Source: Hanstruepera marina | GTDB taxonomy: Bacteria; Bacteroidota; Bacteroidia; Flavobacteriales; Flavobacteriaceae | Assembly (NCBI RefSeq): GCF_019880635.1 | Contig: NZ_JAINVX010000001.1 | Location: 1 to 64,000 of the forward strand | Direction: 5' to 3' | DNA: 64,000 nucleotides | Part shown: positions 8,712-17,978 of the stretch, in pieces | Layout of the letters: each line of letters starts with the position of its first letter | Numbering within the stretch: the first letter of the stretch is position 1 | Notes under the pieces: model-generated | Told to the model about the DNA's origin: nothing | The model's database searches: none | What the model saw: only the letters and a program-made list of their open reading frames with translations | Program-made: the position numbers and the translations under genes

Positions 8712-9062
8712 TGGCTTTACGGAAAAACCGTAACGCTATTTTTACTTTTCGATAAACGGCATCATTTTGTAAGAATTTTTTGTGCTATTAGTTTTTTTTT
8801 AGTTTGATTTGTCTAACGCTAAACTTCTAAAGTTAAAGCCAAGAAGTTTGGTTAAAGACACCTAACGTTGCAACACAACTAGCGCTAGTTTTTTTAGATT
8901 ATAAACAGGCTTTTTTATAATGTTTTGGCTTTAACCCTCTTGGCTTTACAAATTATTTTTTGGCTTTACAACTTGTTTAGCACCAAACACTATTAAATGT
9001 TTGGTATGGATTTGTTGTGGCTTAATTCTAAAAACAATAAAACTTTAAACAAATTATTAATC
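8711..9062. repeat. Non-coding interval with short repeats and palindromes
   Basis: No convincing gene. The 9-mer TTGGCTTTA occurs at 8711, 8925, 8940 and 8960, and its reverse complement at 8834. TTACGG/CCGTAA form a small inverted repeat near 8717-8733. A perfect 14-bp palindrome AACTAGCGCTAGTT lies at 8877-8890, followed by a T run. A long imperfect hairpin at 8811-8859 is listed separately. This density of short repeats, next to a frameshifted gene, suggests a scar of past insertion or recombination. Confidence 0.5.
8811..8859. other. Long imperfect hairpin with attC-like ends
   Basis: The segment starts GTCTAACGCT and ends GGTTAAAGAC, with an exact 8-bp inner stem AAACTTCT / AGAAGTTT around a 13-base loop and matching outer ends GTCT / AGAC. 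GTCTAAC fits the RYYYAAC half-site of integron attC recombination sites, but the other half (GTTAAAG) misses the final pyrimidine of GTTRRRY. Similarity is suggestive only. Confidence 0.25.
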
Positions 9063-9631
9063 ATGAAACCCTTAAAATTATTTTTCTTTTTTTTATTGAT
9101 ACCTACATGTATGTTACAAGCCCAAATAACCAAAGGCAATTGGCTGGTTGGTGAAGTGGCAATTTCACTTCTCAAAAAACAGATTACGAAAATATCAATG
9201 GAGCTCAACAAACTGTTGAAGGAGTTGGTTTACAAATATCTCCCAACATTGGTTATTTCTTAGCTGATAAATTAGCAACAGGAATTAATTTTAGTTTAGG
9301 TTATTCTAACCCACAAGGTAGGAATAATAGCAATTGGTCAATAGGAGGAGGCCCTTTTTTGAGGTATTATTTTTTAAAACCCACTAAACCATTTAATATT
9401 TTTAGTGAAGCTAATTATAGTTATAGTAAAGGATTGAGTAAGACTAACAATGATGGTTATGGTTCATTTTTTGATTTTAAAGGTGGTGGTGTATTGTTTT
9501 TTAACCAAAGTGTAGGTTTGGAGTTATTTCTTAACTACATCCTGTCTAACTCGAAATCATCTATCTCAAACAGTAATACTAACTCCTTAAGTATAGGAAT
9601 AGGCTTTCAAATTCATTTAGAAAAAAAATAA
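9063..9631 (+). pseudogene. Outer-membrane beta-barrel protein broken by a frameshift
   Basis: The frame from ATG 9063 gives a signal peptide (about 1-21, ending MLQAQ) and ITKGNWLVGE, then runs into unrelated sequence and stops at 9263. A second frame is open without interruption from about 9155 to the stop at 9629-9631 and continues the barrel: SGNFTSQKTDY, GVGLQISPNIGY, GGGPFLRYYF, and a C-terminus SIGIGFQIHLEKK. One missing base near 9153-9156 (GGTGGAAGTGGC would restore GGSGN) reconciles both. The restored protein would be about 188 residues, an OmpA/PorT-like small barrel. Either a genuine loss of function or a sequencing error. Confidence 0.8.
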
Positions 9632-9637
9632 AATATT

Positions 9638-9712
9638 ATGAAAAAAACTATTTCTTATATCATAACTTCCTCTGATGATATTTCAAAGCGAAAAACATTA
9701 GTTGTAAAATAG
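9638..9712 (+). pseudogene. Possible relic of an exported protein (24 aa)
   Basis: A 24-codon frame starts six bases after the barrel pseudogene: MKKTISYIIT followed by a polar stretch and a stop. The first ten residues look like the start of a signal peptide without the hydrophobic core being completed. It may be the remains of a deleted gene, or noise. Confidence 0.2.
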
Positions 9713-9716
9713 AATT

Positions 9717-9753
9717 AAAAAAAGCGACCACATAACAATGGTCGCTTTTTTTA
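9717..9753. terminator. Bidirectional terminator between convergent genes
   Basis: Stem AAAAAAAGCGACCA / TGGTCGCTTTTTTT with an 8-base loop, between the plus-strand pseudogene and the minus-strand M13 gene. A and T runs on both sides suit termination in both directions. Confidence 0.9.
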
Positions 9754-9769
9754 TTATCAAATTTGTGAT

Positions 9770-11869
9770 TTACCAAATTCGTACGCGTTTCTCTGGAGCA
9801 ATATACATGCTGTCGCCTTCTTTAATGTCAAAGGCCTCATAAAACGCATCAACATTTAATAAGGGTTGTACAGCTCTGTTCTTACCTGGCGAATGCGGAT
9901 CGGTTTTAATTCGGGTCTTCAAGGCATCGTCACGCATTTTAATACGCCAAACAGTTGCCCAACTCATAAAGAAGCGTTGCTCTGCTGTTAAACCGTCAAT
10001 ATTTTCTGGTCTACCATTCTTTTCAAAGCTCATTTGTAAAGCGTCATAAGCAGCTAAAACGCCTCCTAAATCACCAATATTCTCACCTAAAGTAAACTTA
10101 CCGTTAATGTTTACATCTGGTAATACTTCAATGGCACTATACTGGTCTGCCAACGCTGCTCCTAAAGCTTCAAACTGCTCTAAATCTTCATCGGTCCACC
10201 AGTTATTTAAGTTTCCATCTTTATCATAACGTGCTCCAGAATCATCAAAACTATGCGAAATTTCATGACCAATTACCGCTCCTATTCCACCGTAATTTAC
10301 CGCATCGTCAGCCTTATAATTGTAAAATGGTGGTTGTAAAATAGCTGCTGGGAAAACAATTTCGTTAAATGCAGGATTGAAATAAGCATTCACAACTTGT
10401 GGTGCCATATACCATTCGCTTTTATCTACTGGTTTTCCTAATTTATCTAAATCTTTTTTAAAGTTCCACTCTCTGGCATTCATGCTATTTTGAAGATACG
10501 AACCGCCTTCTTCTACACTTTTTATTTCTAATGCCGAATAATCTTTCCACTTATCTGGATATGCAATTTTAATTTTTGTTGCTCTTAATTTTTCAATGGC
10601 TTTGGCTTTGGTTTCTTCACTCATCCAATCCAGCTTATTAATACGATGTTCGAAAGCTAAAATCACATTTTTAATCATGTTTTCTGCTTTTACCTTCGCT
10701 TCTGGCGGGAACATTTTATCAACATACAACTTCCCTAAAGCTTCACCTATTGTACCGTTTAAAGCTGCCAAGGCACGCTCATCTCTTGCACGTTGTTTTT
10801 TAGCTCCATTTAAATCGCGACCATAAAATTCCCAGTTGGCTTTTTCTATATCAGTACTTAAAAATCCTGCAGAACCTCTAAAACCGTTCCAACGTAAATA
10901 AGCTTTCCAATCAGACACATTGTTTTCTGCAAGTATAGTTTGTAGGGTTTTAAAGTAATTGATATCACCTATAATAACCGTGTCAATCTCTTTTACACCA
11001 ATACCCTGAAAGAATTTATTCCAATCTACAGCAGGAACCATGTCTTGAACCTGTTCAATAGATCTTGGATTATAACGCTTACGTGCATCACGACGATCTA
11101 CTTTATCCATTTTAGCTTCGGCAATTCGAGTTTCAAAGGCTAAAATCTGTTCTGCTTCCTGTTTTGCATTTGCTTCATCTTCACCTAAAAATTGTAACAT
11201 TCTCGTAATATGATCAACATACATTTTACGTTTTTCTTTAGAATCTTCATCGTCTTTAATGTAGTAATCTCTGTCTGGTAATCCGGTGCTTCCACCACCT
11301 AAATAACCAACATTTCTATTACTATCTTTAGGATCGGCTCCAACACCAAAACCATAAAGACCTCCACCTCCAACAGGTTCCATTTCTATAATATAGTTCT
11401 GAAGATCTTCAATATTCTGGATGGCTTCAATTTTAGCTAAATACGGTTTAATAGGATCTAAACCTTGTTGGTTTCTACCAACAGTATCCATTATGGTTTG
11501 ATAGTAATGAACTGCTTTTTCTTGGTCTGAACCTGGGAGAATTTGAATTTTCTCTAGGTCTTTATTATCCGACATGGCAGACTCAAGAATACTTAAAGCA
11601 TCTGCATCTGTTTTTTTTCGAAGTTCGGCAAAACTTCCCCAAGAAGTTCTATCGTCTGGAATTTCATTGGTTTCCAACCACTTCCCGTTTACATATTTAA
11701 AGAAGTCTTCACTTGGCTTAACCGAAGTATCTACATAATCTAAATTAATCCCTGGTGCTGATTCTTCTTCTACAACAGCCGTTTCTTCTTTAGCATCATT
11801 TTTACAAGCCACTAGACTCATAAATGCCATAGCGCTTAAAAATGATAGGCTTTTAAAATTAGTTCTCAT
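9770..11869 (-). CDS. M13 family (neprilysin-like) zinc metallopeptidase lipoprotein
   Basis: 699 residues, the usual length for bacterial PepO/M13 enzymes. The N-terminus is a lipoprotein signal with cysteine in LVAC (about residue 22) followed by an acidic linker, so it is probably anchored in the outer membrane or periplasm. The catalytic domain is intact: NAYFNPAFNEIVFPAAILQPPFY, zinc motif HEISH at 535-539 and the third ligand Glu596 in GENIGDLGG. It degrades peptides up to a few tens of residues. Transcribed alone; terminator hairpins lie on both sides. Confidence 0.95.
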   Translation of the reverse strand: MRTNFKSLSFLSAMAFMSLVACKNDAKEETAVVEEESAPGINLDYVDTSVKPSEDFFKYVNGKWLETNEIPDDRTSWGSFAELRKKTDADALSILESAMSDNKDLEKIQILPGSDQEKAVHYYQTIMDTVGRNQQGLDPIKPYLAKIEAIQNIEDLQNYIIEMEPVGGGGLYGFGVGADPKDSNRNVGYLGGGSTGLPDRDYYIKDDEDSKEKRKMYVDHITRMLQFLGEDEANAKQEAEQILAFETRIAEAKMDKVDRRDARKRYNPRSIEQVQDMVPAVDWNKFFQGIGVKEIDTVIIGDINYFKTLQTILAENNVSDWKAYLRWNGFRGSAGFLSTDIEKANWEFYGRDLNGAKKQRARDERALAALNGTIGEALGKLYVDKMFPPEAKVKAENMIKNVILAFEHRINKLDWMSEETKAKAIEKLRATKIKIAYPDKWKDYSALEIKSVEEGGSYLQNSMNAREWNFKKDLDKLGKPVDKSEWYMAPQVVNAYFNPAFNEIVFPAAILQPPFYNYKADDAVNYGGIGAVIGHEISHSFDDSGARYDKDGNLNNWWTDEDLEQFEALGAALADQYSAIEVLPDVNINGKFTLGENIGDLGGVLAAYDALQMSFEKNGRPENIDGLTAEQRFFMSWATVWRIKMRDDALKTRIKTDPHSPGKNRAVQPLLNVDAFYEAFDIKEGDSMYIAPEKRVRIW

Positions 11870-11956
11870 AAGTTTGTGTTTGATTTCGAGCCCTAATTTA
11901 CTACTATTTACGTCTTGAAAATTATGATTTATGGGAGATTAACAAAACATTAAGAC

Positions 11957-11990
11957 AAAAAAAGCATCTTCATAATCTGAAGACGCTTAA
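11957..11990 (-). terminator. Terminator of the 1138-residue T9SS protein gene
   Basis: On the minus strand an 11-bp stem AAGCGTCTTCA / TGAAGATGCTT (one G-T pair) with a 5-base loop is followed by seven T residues, about 25 bases past the stop at 12013. Confidence 0.85.
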
Positions 11991-12012
11991 TAAATATACA
12001 TTAAAGCACGTT

Positions 12013-15000
12013 TTAGTTTAAAATTAGCTTTTTAGTTACTGTTGCATTATTAGAAGTCAGCCTTAAGAAATACACACCAGAAGTATAATTACTCATATCC
12101 AGTACATAACTGTTTCCTGTTGGATTTACATTCCTTTTTTGCATAATACGCTGCCCAGAAATATTAAACACTTCAAAATCGAAGGCATTAGCTTGTTTCA
12201 TTTTAATATTAAATACGCTACTTGATGGATTTGGATAAACACTGAATGCACCAGTAGAAAACTCGTCTGTACTTAATGTTCCACGAACCACAAAATCGTC
12301 TATAATAGCTCCTTCTTCAACAACAGCAGCATCGGAATGAAACACAATTCTGAACATAATATTAGACTCGTTTGTAAAGTTTGTTAAACTATACGTATAC
12401 TCCTGCATTTGGAAACTAATTCCTGTCCATTGTGCTCCAGGGCAGTTAAAACATGTATTATTTTCACCCGCCATAGTATCACTATTATACCAGTTTGCAT
12501 CGTTTGCTGATCCTAAAAGGTTCCAAGACATTCCCGAATCGGTTGAATATTCAACATAAACAATATCCCAATCTTCTTCCAATTCGTAAGCCATATAAAA
12601 TGACAGTTCTGGGCTTGATACATTAGTTAAATCATAACAATTGGAAATTAAATAACTTTTAATACCATTGTCATGATCTCCAGATAAGTTCGTACCATAT
12701 ACATTGGTTCCTGAATTTGTAGAATTTAAAAATCTACCTGTTGGCACGCCTTTTTCCCAATATTGACCCGAAGTACCTTCGTCGATTACCAATAACTGCT
12801 CTTCAGGTGTTTCAAATTCGTTCACTTGATTAGGTGTACCTAATTCATTGGCATAAATTAAAAACTGCTCTGAATCGTTATTTATTTCATAAGCATCATT
12901 TACAATGGTTGTATTTACATAAAAATTATGTGAACCACTACTTACAGTAAATTCTGGAATGGTAATTACTTGTGTATTACCAGGAGCAATAGTACCTGTC
13001 CAATCGAAACTTGTAGGTGTATTATCAACAAAATACGTCACCGAAACGGTATTAATAGTATTCTGACCATTATTTTCAACATTGACTTGTGCCATGATAG
13101 AACTATCACAGCTTACCGATGATGTTAATCCAGTAACTTCAAGCAACTTTACGTCATCAGATGGAATTTCCACTGGAATTGGTGATTGCCATATACCTCG
13201 ACCATAAGTAGATGCCGTAATAGTATCATCAAACACATTAATCTCCAAGTCTGTTACTGTGACATTAGGCAGATTATTATTAAATAATTCCCAATCTCCA
13301 GAAGCATCATCATAACGATAAACGCCTAAACTTGTTGCTAGATACAGTGGATTTTGAGAATGTAGGTTCTGATGCTTAATGCAATTTTTTGTTACGTTAG
13401 GTAAGCTACCCGTAATGTTGGCAAAATTATTTCCTCCATCGGTAGATTTATATACACGGCCAGTAGATGTGCCACTAGTAGTGACATAAACAATATTACT
13501 ATCGTTTGTATTGACTTCTATTGATGTAATATTTGAAGAAAACGTTTCTACACTAGTGAAACTCAACCCTCTGTTAGTACTTTTACGCAATGTATTATTA
13601 GTTGCAACATATATGTTATCTGGATTTAAATCGTCTATTTCTAGCTGATCAATGTTAGTCCCAAAACTTGATGAGACAGCTTGCCAACTTGAACCATTTA
13701 ACTTATACAAACTTGAAAAGCCGGAGTATAACTCACTATCCTTGTTCATAACTAATGGTGTAACCCAATTTCCTTGCTCTCCACTAGGCGAACCAACTTG
13801 ACTACTTAATTCACCACCAGCAGAAGTTGATATATTTAAAGATCCTCCAAATTGAGTAAATCCGTAATAAGCATTGGAGTCGTTAGGATCTATTGCCGTA
13901 TCCATTCCATCGGCACCATAATAGTTTTGCCATTGATTATTATTAAAAGCATGGCCTCCATTATCCTGTAAACCGCCTACCATTTTATCTGATGATTGTT
14001 TTGAAACAGCAATTTTATAAAACTGACTAATTTGCATGCTAGCAGTTAAATCGGAAAAACTAGCTGCAGAATCTGTTGACTTATAAAACCCACCATCTGA
14101 TCCAACAAACAAATTCCCGTTATAAAAACGCAACAAGTGAATATCGGCATGTGTGTATGTAGCTGTAAAAGGTGCGTTCCAATTATTAATTTTAGTAAAA
14201 GTTAGTCCGCTATTACTAGTTTTCCAAACATTTAATACTCCAACATAAACTTCATCTTCGTCAACATCTGATACAGCTAAAGCCATATCATACCAAGCCT
14301 GTGTACTCTCAAAAATATCGCCAACAGAAGTCTGATTTGCTACAGTTGTAAAGTCGGCACCTTCGTTAGTAGATTTATATAAGCCTTGAAAACCCCAAGA
14401 GTTATTCGCGGTCAATAAATAAACCACATCTGGGTTGTCCGGTGTTATATCAATAACCATTCTAGCAGATGAAGTAGGTAGACCATGACCTATTATAACA
14501 TTAAAAGTATCTCCTCCATTTGTAGATTTATAGAACCTATTGGTTGTTACTGCATAAATAATGTTAGGGTTTGTTGGGTGAACTTTTATGTCCTTAATGT
14601 TTAAATTATCTGTACCATTAGAATTTGTCCAAGCTGTACCTGCATTTGTAGTTTTGTAAACACCATCACTTGTAGCAACCCATAATATATTTGAATTAGT
14701 AGGGTGTATGTAAATATCATTCATAGAACTTGGTGCGTTAACAGGGCTTAATCCTGTGGTGTTCCATGTCATTCCGCCATCAGTAGATTTCATCACACCA
14801 ACACAAGATGAATCTCCAGCATCATCATCACCAGTAGCAATGTAAATAGTATTTGAATCATTATAATCTACAGCTATACCAGACACACCTATTTGAGGCA
14901 AGGCATCGGTTGTTGTATTCCAAGTTATTCCAGTATCGGTTGATTTCCACAAACCACCTGCTGGCGCACCACTATAGTAGGTGTTTGGATTGTTGGGATC

Positions 15001-15429
15001 TACTGTAATGGCATTAACACGACCTTGTCCAGATGACCATGATCCAGTATTGGTATGTGTAAAAGGTCCTACTGGCTGCCAATCGCTTTCATCAACAATT
15101 CTTCTATTTTGATTTTCATTCTGAAAATCCTGCCATGTATTCCATAACGCTTCCCCTGTAGGTAATACACCGTTTTCATCTACAAAATTTTTCCAATAAT
15201 TTTCCCATCGTTTAAAAGGTTTAAACCCACTACCTTTTACATTAGGGTCTCTAGTTTCCCAATACGTATTAAAGGCATCAACAATTTCTTGAAAGGTAAT
15301 TGGATTAGAATCTCTTCTTTGCTCCATATTTAAATCTTTCATCCAAGGAGCATCTTGATTAAATTGTGCAAAGGCTACACTAAAAGATAAGGTAAAAACT
15401 AAAAGTAATATTTTTTTCATTTTTTTCAT
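12013..15429 (-). CDS. Large T9SS-secreted BNR/sortilin-like beta-propeller protein
   Basis: 1138 residues with signal peptide (about 1-22, ending VAFAQ). From about 110 to 760 there are at least nine BNR/Asp-box motifs of the SxDxGxTW type (STDTGITW, STDGGMTW, STNGGDTF, STNEGADF, TSNSGLTF, STNRGLSF, STDGGNNF), indicating one or two beta-propellers as in Vps10/sortilin or GH74 proteins. A beta-sandwich stretch follows, then a jelly-roll-like segment with WTGISFQM, and a type A T9SS sorting domain at the end (VYPNPSSSVFNIK to VTKKLILN). It is exported to the surface or medium. Function is unknown: GH74-like catalysis is possible, but adhesion or protein binding is as likely. Confidence 0.9.
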   Translation of the reverse strand: MKKMKKILLLVFTLSFSVAFAQFNQDAPWMKDLNMEQRRDSNPITFQEIVDAFNTYWETRDPNVKGSGFKPFKRWENYWKNFVDENGVLPTGEALWNTWQDFQNENQNRRIVDESDWQPVGPFTHTNTGSWSSGQGRVNAITVDPNNPNTYYSGAPAGGLWKSTDTGITWNTTTDALPQIGVSGIAVDYNDSNTIYIATGDDDAGDSSCVGVMKSTDGGMTWNTTGLSPVNAPSSMNDIYIHPTNSNILWVATSDGVYKTTNAGTAWTNSNGTDNLNIKDIKVHPTNPNIIYAVTTNRFYKSTNGGDTFNVIIGHGLPTSSARMVIDITPDNPDVVYLLTANNSWGFQGLYKSTNEGADFTTVANQTSVGDIFESTQAWYDMALAVSDVDEDEVYVGVLNVWKTSNSGLTFTKINNWNAPFTATYTHADIHLLRFYNGNLFVGSDGGFYKSTDSAASFSDLTASMQISQFYKIAVSKQSSDKMVGGLQDNGGHAFNNNQWQNYYGADGMDTAIDPNDSNAYYGFTQFGGSLNISTSAGGELSSQVGSPSGEQGNWVTPLVMNKDSELYSGFSSLYKLNGSSWQAVSSSFGTNIDQLEIDDLNPDNIYVATNNTLRKSTNRGLSFTSVETFSSNITSIEVNTNDSNIVYVTTSGTSTGRVYKSTDGGNNFANITGSLPNVTKNCIKHQNLHSQNPLYLATSLGVYRYDDASGDWELFNNNLPNVTVTDLEINVFDDTITASTYGRGIWQSPIPVEIPSDDVKLLEVTGLTSSVSCDSSIMAQVNVENNGQNTINTVSVTYFVDNTPTSFDWTGTIAPGNTQVITIPEFTVSSGSHNFYVNTTIVNDAYEINNDSEQFLIYANELGTPNQVNEFETPEEQLLVIDEGTSGQYWEKGVPTGRFLNSTNSGTNVYGTNLSGDHDNGIKSYLISNCYDLTNVSSPELSFYMAYELEEDWDIVYVEYSTDSGMSWNLLGSANDANWYNSDTMAGENNTCFNCPGAQWTGISFQMQEYTYSLTNFTNESNIMFRIVFHSDAAVVEEGAIIDDFVVRGTLSTDEFSTGAFSVYPNPSSSVFNIKMKQANAFDFEVFNISGQRIMQKRNVNPTGNSYVLDMSNYTSGVYFLRLTSNNATVTKKLILN

Positions 15430-15582
15430 TTTTTTTTAAGATGAAACAAGTCTTAAATAACTCAAAAAATGAAAGAGGACTCGATTCAAAATAAATTTGG
15501 TTCCCAAAAATAGTACAAATAGCTATAACTAATAGCAGATAATCGTAAAAAAATGGTTTTAAACCTCCTAATTATTAAATAT

Positions 15583-16095
15583 TTACTGGGGTCTTTGAAT
15601 ATTTTGCGATTCTTTTTCCAACTTTTTATTCATCTGTAGGTTAAAATTAGAAAAGGCTACTAAAACCTCTTTTATAGCATTCAGCACATTTTCTTTCTTG
15701 GCATTTGAAAGGTTTACGTTACTTTCCAACTTAAAGATTTTAGTTTCTAAAGCTACAATTCTAGCCATAACATGTGGTGAGTTTACTTTTTCTGGAATAG
15801 TAGATTTTAGCTCTTGAATTAAGGCAACAACAATTTCATTATTATCTCTTAAAAAGGTTAGATTCCCATCTTTAATATCAACTATTACTTTTTGTAATTC
15901 ATTATATTTCTCCCAGCCACTAATAGCACGCTCTACTTTAGCGTCAATTACAAATTCAGTATAATTCAAAGATTGGACATCGTCTTTAGAAACAACTTCA
16001 ACTATTGAGTTTGATGTGGTTTCTTCAACACTATTATCTTTAGAATTTTGGCACGAGCAAAGCAGTATTATAAATAGAAAAGAAATAAATCGCAT
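15583..16095 (-). CDS. Putative lipoprotein of unknown function
   Basis: 170 residues from ATG 16095; a GTG two codons upstream is the only alternative. MRFISFLFIILLCSC is a lipoprotein signal, followed by an Asn/Glu/Ser-rich linker and a helical region with heptad-like spacing (ELQKVIVDIKDGNLTFLRD, MARIVALETKIFKLES). I do not recognise the family. Isolated: about 150-bp gaps on either side. Confidence 0.65.
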   Translation of the reverse strand: MRFISFLFIILLCSCQNSKDNSVEETTSNSIVEVVSKDDVQSLNYTEFVIDAKVERAISGWEKYNELQKVIVDIKDGNLTFLRDNNEIVVALIQELKSTIPEKVNSPHVMARIVALETKIFKLESNVNLSNAKKENVLNAIKEVLVAFSNFNLQMNKKLEKESQNIQRPQ

Positions 16096-16249
16096 AAACA
16101 CTTAAATTTTCAATACAAATATATTGTATTAAGAGCTTTCAATTTAGAATAATAACAATACTTTAATTTTTGGTTCTTTTTTACGATAAAATTAGGGAAA
16201 CATCATGAAAATCTTATTATTTTTGATGACCCTTTAACACATTCAATTA

Positions 16250-17209
16250 ATGAGTCCAAAAATCTTAATCATTGGAGCTTGCGGTCAAATAGGTTCTGAA
16301 CTAACTGTAAAGTTAAGAAGCATTTACGGTAACGATCAGGTGGTCGCTAGTGATATAAGCTATAATAATTTAGATATTGTTAATTCTGGTTTATTCGAAA
16401 TTTTAGACGCCCAAGACTATGCTAGCCTTAAAATATGTATTGAAAAATACGAAATCGATACGGTTTATTTAATGGCAGCCATGTTAAGTGCAACAGGAGA
16501 GAAATACCCCATGAAAGCTTGGGATTTAAATATGAACTCATTATTTCATGTTTTAAATTTAGCAAAAGAAGGATTTATTAAAAAAGTATTCTGGCCATCA
16601 AGTATTGCTGTTTTTGGGCCTACCACACCAAAAATCAATACACCTCAATATACTGTAATGGAACCCTCAACGGTTTACGGCATAACCAAACAAGTAGGTG
16701 AACGTTGGTGTGAATATTATTTTAACAAGTATAATGTTGATGTAAGAAGTATTCGCTATCCGGGAATTATTAGTTACAAAACACTACCTGGTGGTGGCAC
16801 GACAGATTACGCAGTTGATATTTATCACAAAGCTCTTTCTGATAGTCATTACGATTGTTTTTTAACTGAAGGAACAGAACTTCCAATGATGTTTATGGAC
16901 GATGCCATAAAAGCAACAGTAGATATCATGCAGGCTCCAGCAGAATCTATTAAAATTAGGTCGGCTTACAATTTAGCTGCTGTTAGTTTTACACCTAAAG
17001 AGGTTGCTGAATCGATTAAAAAGCAGCTTCCAGATTTTACTATTTCTTACACACCGGATTTCCGTCAGGATATCGCTGATTCGTGGCCCAAAAGTATAGA
17101 CGACAGTGAAGCTAGAAATCACTGGAATTGGAAGCACCAGTTTGATTTAGAGGGAATTACTTCTGAAATGCTAACTAATTTAAAAAAGAAGACTCCACAG
17201 CATTCATAA
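16250..17209 (+). CDS. L-threonine 3-dehydrogenase, NAD-dependent epimerase (SDR) type
   Basis: 319 residues. Rossmann glycine motif GACGQIGSEL at about 9-18 and the active-site YGITKQVGE (Tyr-x-x-x-Lys) near residue 144. The stretch RYPGIISY plus GGGTTDYAVDIYHKAL is characteristic of the extended-SDR threonine dehydrogenases related to UDP-galactose 4-epimerase (EC 1.1.1.103), distinct from the zinc-dependent Tdh. It oxidises L-threonine to 2-amino-3-oxobutyrate, which KBL splits to glycine and acetyl-CoA; no kbl gene is adjacent. Monocistronic. Confidence 0.87.
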   Translation: MSPKILIIGACGQIGSELTVKLRSIYGNDQVVASDISYNNLDIVNSGLFEILDAQDYASLKICIEKYEIDTVYLMAAMLSATGEKYPMKAWDLNMNSLFHVLNLAKEGFIKKVFWPSSIAVFGPTTPKINTPQYTVMEPSTVYGITKQVGERWCEYYFNKYNVDVRSIRYPGIISYKTLPGGGTTDYAVDIYHKALSDSHYDCFLTEGTELPMMFMDDAIKATVDIMQAPAESIKIRSAYNLAAVSFTPKEVAESIKKQLPDFTISYTPDFRQDIADSWPKSIDDSEARNHWNWKHQFDLEGITSEMLTNLKKKTPQHS

Positions 17210-17321
17210 CATTTATAGTTTTTTGCGATAATTAAGAGCAATAAAAAATACGTCATTCCTCGTATATATTTATAGCATAAGTTGTTTTATATTGCGTTGA
17301 TTAATCAAACAACCAAACATC

Positions 17322-17924
17322 ATGAAAAACATTTTTTTAATTACATTATTACTTATTACCACATCAATAGTAGCACAGAAATCTAAAGTTACCAAAGGAG
17401 ATTGGGAGGACTTAAAAGGTATTACAGAATATACTCTTGAATTTGACTATTCAGATTTAGAAATTCCAAAATATGATTCTGAAAAAGCGTTTTTAGAAGA
17501 CAAAATCGCAAAACGCGAAGAGAAAGAGCCAGGAACAGGCGAAAAATTTAAGGAATCTTGGTTTTCAGATAGAGAAGAATATTATGAGCCTAGATTTATT
17601 GAGACTTTTAATGACAGGTATAAAGATGGTGTTGTAAAAGTTGATAGAGATTTAGGAAGTGCTGAATATACCATGAAAGTTCACACAACACTTATTTACC
17701 CAGGCTATAACGTAGGTGTTGTTAGACACAATTCGAAAATTGAAGTCACAATAGATGTCTATAAAAATGATAGCCCTAACGACATTATTTTTTCAGTTGA
17801 TTATACTAAAGTTGAAGGTGCAGGTAATGGTGGTTTCGATTTTAACTCTGGACAACGAATTGCAGATGCCTATATTATATTAGCCCGTAGATTGACTAAG
17901 GACATGTATAAAAACACAAAATAG
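17322..17924 (+). CDS. Exported protein of unknown function
   Basis: 200 residues with signal peptide MKNIFLITLLLITTSIVAQ. The mature part is acidic, with alternating strands (KVHTTLIYPGYNVGVV, KIEVTIDVYKNDSP) and a C-terminal helix (RIADAYIILARRLTKDM). No catalytic motif or named family recognised. A 112-base AT-rich leader precedes it, and a terminator shared with the convergent halogenase-like gene follows. Confidence 0.65.
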   Translation: MKNIFLITLLLITTSIVAQKSKVTKGDWEDLKGITEYTLEFDYSDLEIPKYDSEKAFLEDKIAKREEKEPGTGEKFKESWFSDREEYYEPRFIETFNDRYKDGVVKVDRDLGSAEYTMKVHTTLIYPGYNVGVVRHNSKIEVTIDVYKNDSPNDIIFSVDYTKVEGAGNGGFDFNSGQRIADAYIILARRLTKDMYKNTK

Positions 17925-17944
17925 AATTACATAAATGGTACCAA

Positions 17945-17978
17945 CAAAAAAGCGAGCCCTAAACAGACTCGCTTTTTT
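17945..17978. terminator. Bidirectional terminator overlapping the end of the FAD-enzyme gene
   Basis: Stem AAAAAAGCGAG / CTCGCTTTTTT with a 12-base loop. It serves the plus-strand gene ending at 17924, but its left half extends beyond, and its right half lies inside, the minus-strand gene whose stop is at 17959; the hairpin's bases encode that protein's last residues. Confidence 0.8.

Noticed and set aside
8811-8859. Functional integron attC site
   Set aside because: Only one half-site fits the consensus and there is no integrase or cassette array in the window; kept as a hairpin only.
10596-10826. 76-codon plus-strand frame inside the M13 peptidase gene
   Set aside because: Shadow of a strongly conserved gene on the other strand.
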